Source: an uncultured Prevotellaceae bacterium
GTDB taxonomy: Bacteria; Bacteroidota; Bacteroidia; Bacteroidales; Bacteroidaceae
Assembly (NCBI GenBank): GCA_947305005.1
Contig: CAMZCM010000022.1
Coordinates: forward strand, 1-33,621
Reading direction: 5' to 3'
Length of the DNA stretch: 33,621 nt
Made by a program: the position numbers and the translations under genes. Below the pieces are notes generated by a model that did not search any database, was not told where the DNA came from, and saw only the letters and a program-made list of their open reading frames with translations. Numbering within the stretch: the stretch's first letter is position 1; each line of letters starts with the position of its first letter. Shown piece by piece: positions 33,497 through 33,621 of the stretch.

Positions 33497-33621
33497 GGCG
33501 GCTACCTATTCGTCTTCTACTGCGGTGCCTCACTCTACTCTGCACCTTGTACAAGTCGAGTGCGGAACCCCTCATTTCCCTCCGTCGGCATAGGAGTTAT
33601 GCCTCCCCTCATCGGGAACGG
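33497..33621 (-). other. 5S rRNA-like tail and unidentified conserved-looking sequence (minus strand), runs off the window
   Basis: On the minus strand the 3' end reads GAATAGGTAGCCGCC, close to the 5S rRNA end GAGTAGGTAGCCGCC, and about 20 bases earlier GGCACCGCAG loosely resembles the 5S loop E segment GGTACTGCG. Further upstream, resemblance to 5S is lost. The opposite strand is open from 33446 to the end without a start codon. It is either a divergent 5S-type RNA, the end of a repeat element, or an rRNA operon remnant; the window edge prevents a decision. Confidence 0.35.

Noticed and set aside
33497..33621. Complete 5S rRNA gene on the minus strand
   Set aside because: Only the last 15 bases and a loose loop-E-like segment match; the rest does not resemble 5S rRNA, so it is reported only as a tail-like fragment.

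Overview
The window looks like chromosome of a Bacteroidales bacterium, most likely Prevotellaceae (Prevotella/Segatella type). The evidence is the Bacteroidetes promoter signature (TAnnTTTG at -7, in three places with TTTG exactly 20 nt upstream), secreted GH43 and GH29 glycosidases, a CarboxypepD_reg/plug/beta-barrel outer-membrane protein, a periplasmic-TPR sensor kinase, an M49 dipeptidyl peptidase and a Fur-purA pair. The genus is inferred from gene content and style only.

Layout. 1-152: 3' end of an unidentified + strand gene. 205-9004 (minus): leuA-leuC-leuD-leuA2 followed by two secreted GH43 proteins, all closely spaced. Upstream of leuA (9005-9253) lie a strong promoter, a 26-residue Leu/Ile/Val-rich leader peptide and a hairpin, which together look like a transcription attenuator. 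9272-15595 (minus): outer-membrane beta-barrel protein, secreted CE1/PHB-depolymerase-like esterase, and a TPR sensor-kinase-like protein without the usual phospho-acceptor His. 15755-16459 (+): HAD phosphatase of the YjjG type. 16561-19260 (minus): P-type Ca2+ ATPase. 19370-26969 (+): a zinc-hook coiled-coil protein resembling SbcC/Rad50 without ATPase heads; then an AraC-type HTH protein, dipeptidyl peptidase III and an AlkD-like protein with overlapping ends; then Fur-purA. 26959-32851 (minus): SWIM-SNF2 helicase, leuB, GH29 fucosidase and a TPR lipoprotein-like protein, close enough to be one transcript. 32852-33621: about 770 bases without a recognised gene but dense in structure: a three-copy operator-like palindrome array, a promoter, a 22-codon small ORF, a long inverted repeat, and a bidirectional terminator flanked by two 5S-rRNA-like tails in opposite orientation.

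The leucine pathway is nearly complete (leuA, leuC, leuD, leuA2, leuB), but leuB lies about 20 kb from the rest.

The most unusual theme is repeat sequence placed in frame inside conserved enzymes. Six copies of a roughly 40-bp GC-rich palindrome, in three inverted pairs, lie within leuC, at the leuD/leuA2 junction and within leuA2, adding proline/glycine-rich peptides. Separately, the Ca2+ ATPase carries four in-frame low-complexity tracts from three AT-rich repeat families; one of these families also forms the leuA 5' untranslated region. Together with the leu attenuator, the headless zinc-hook protein and the structured 33-kb region, these are the items most worth checking.
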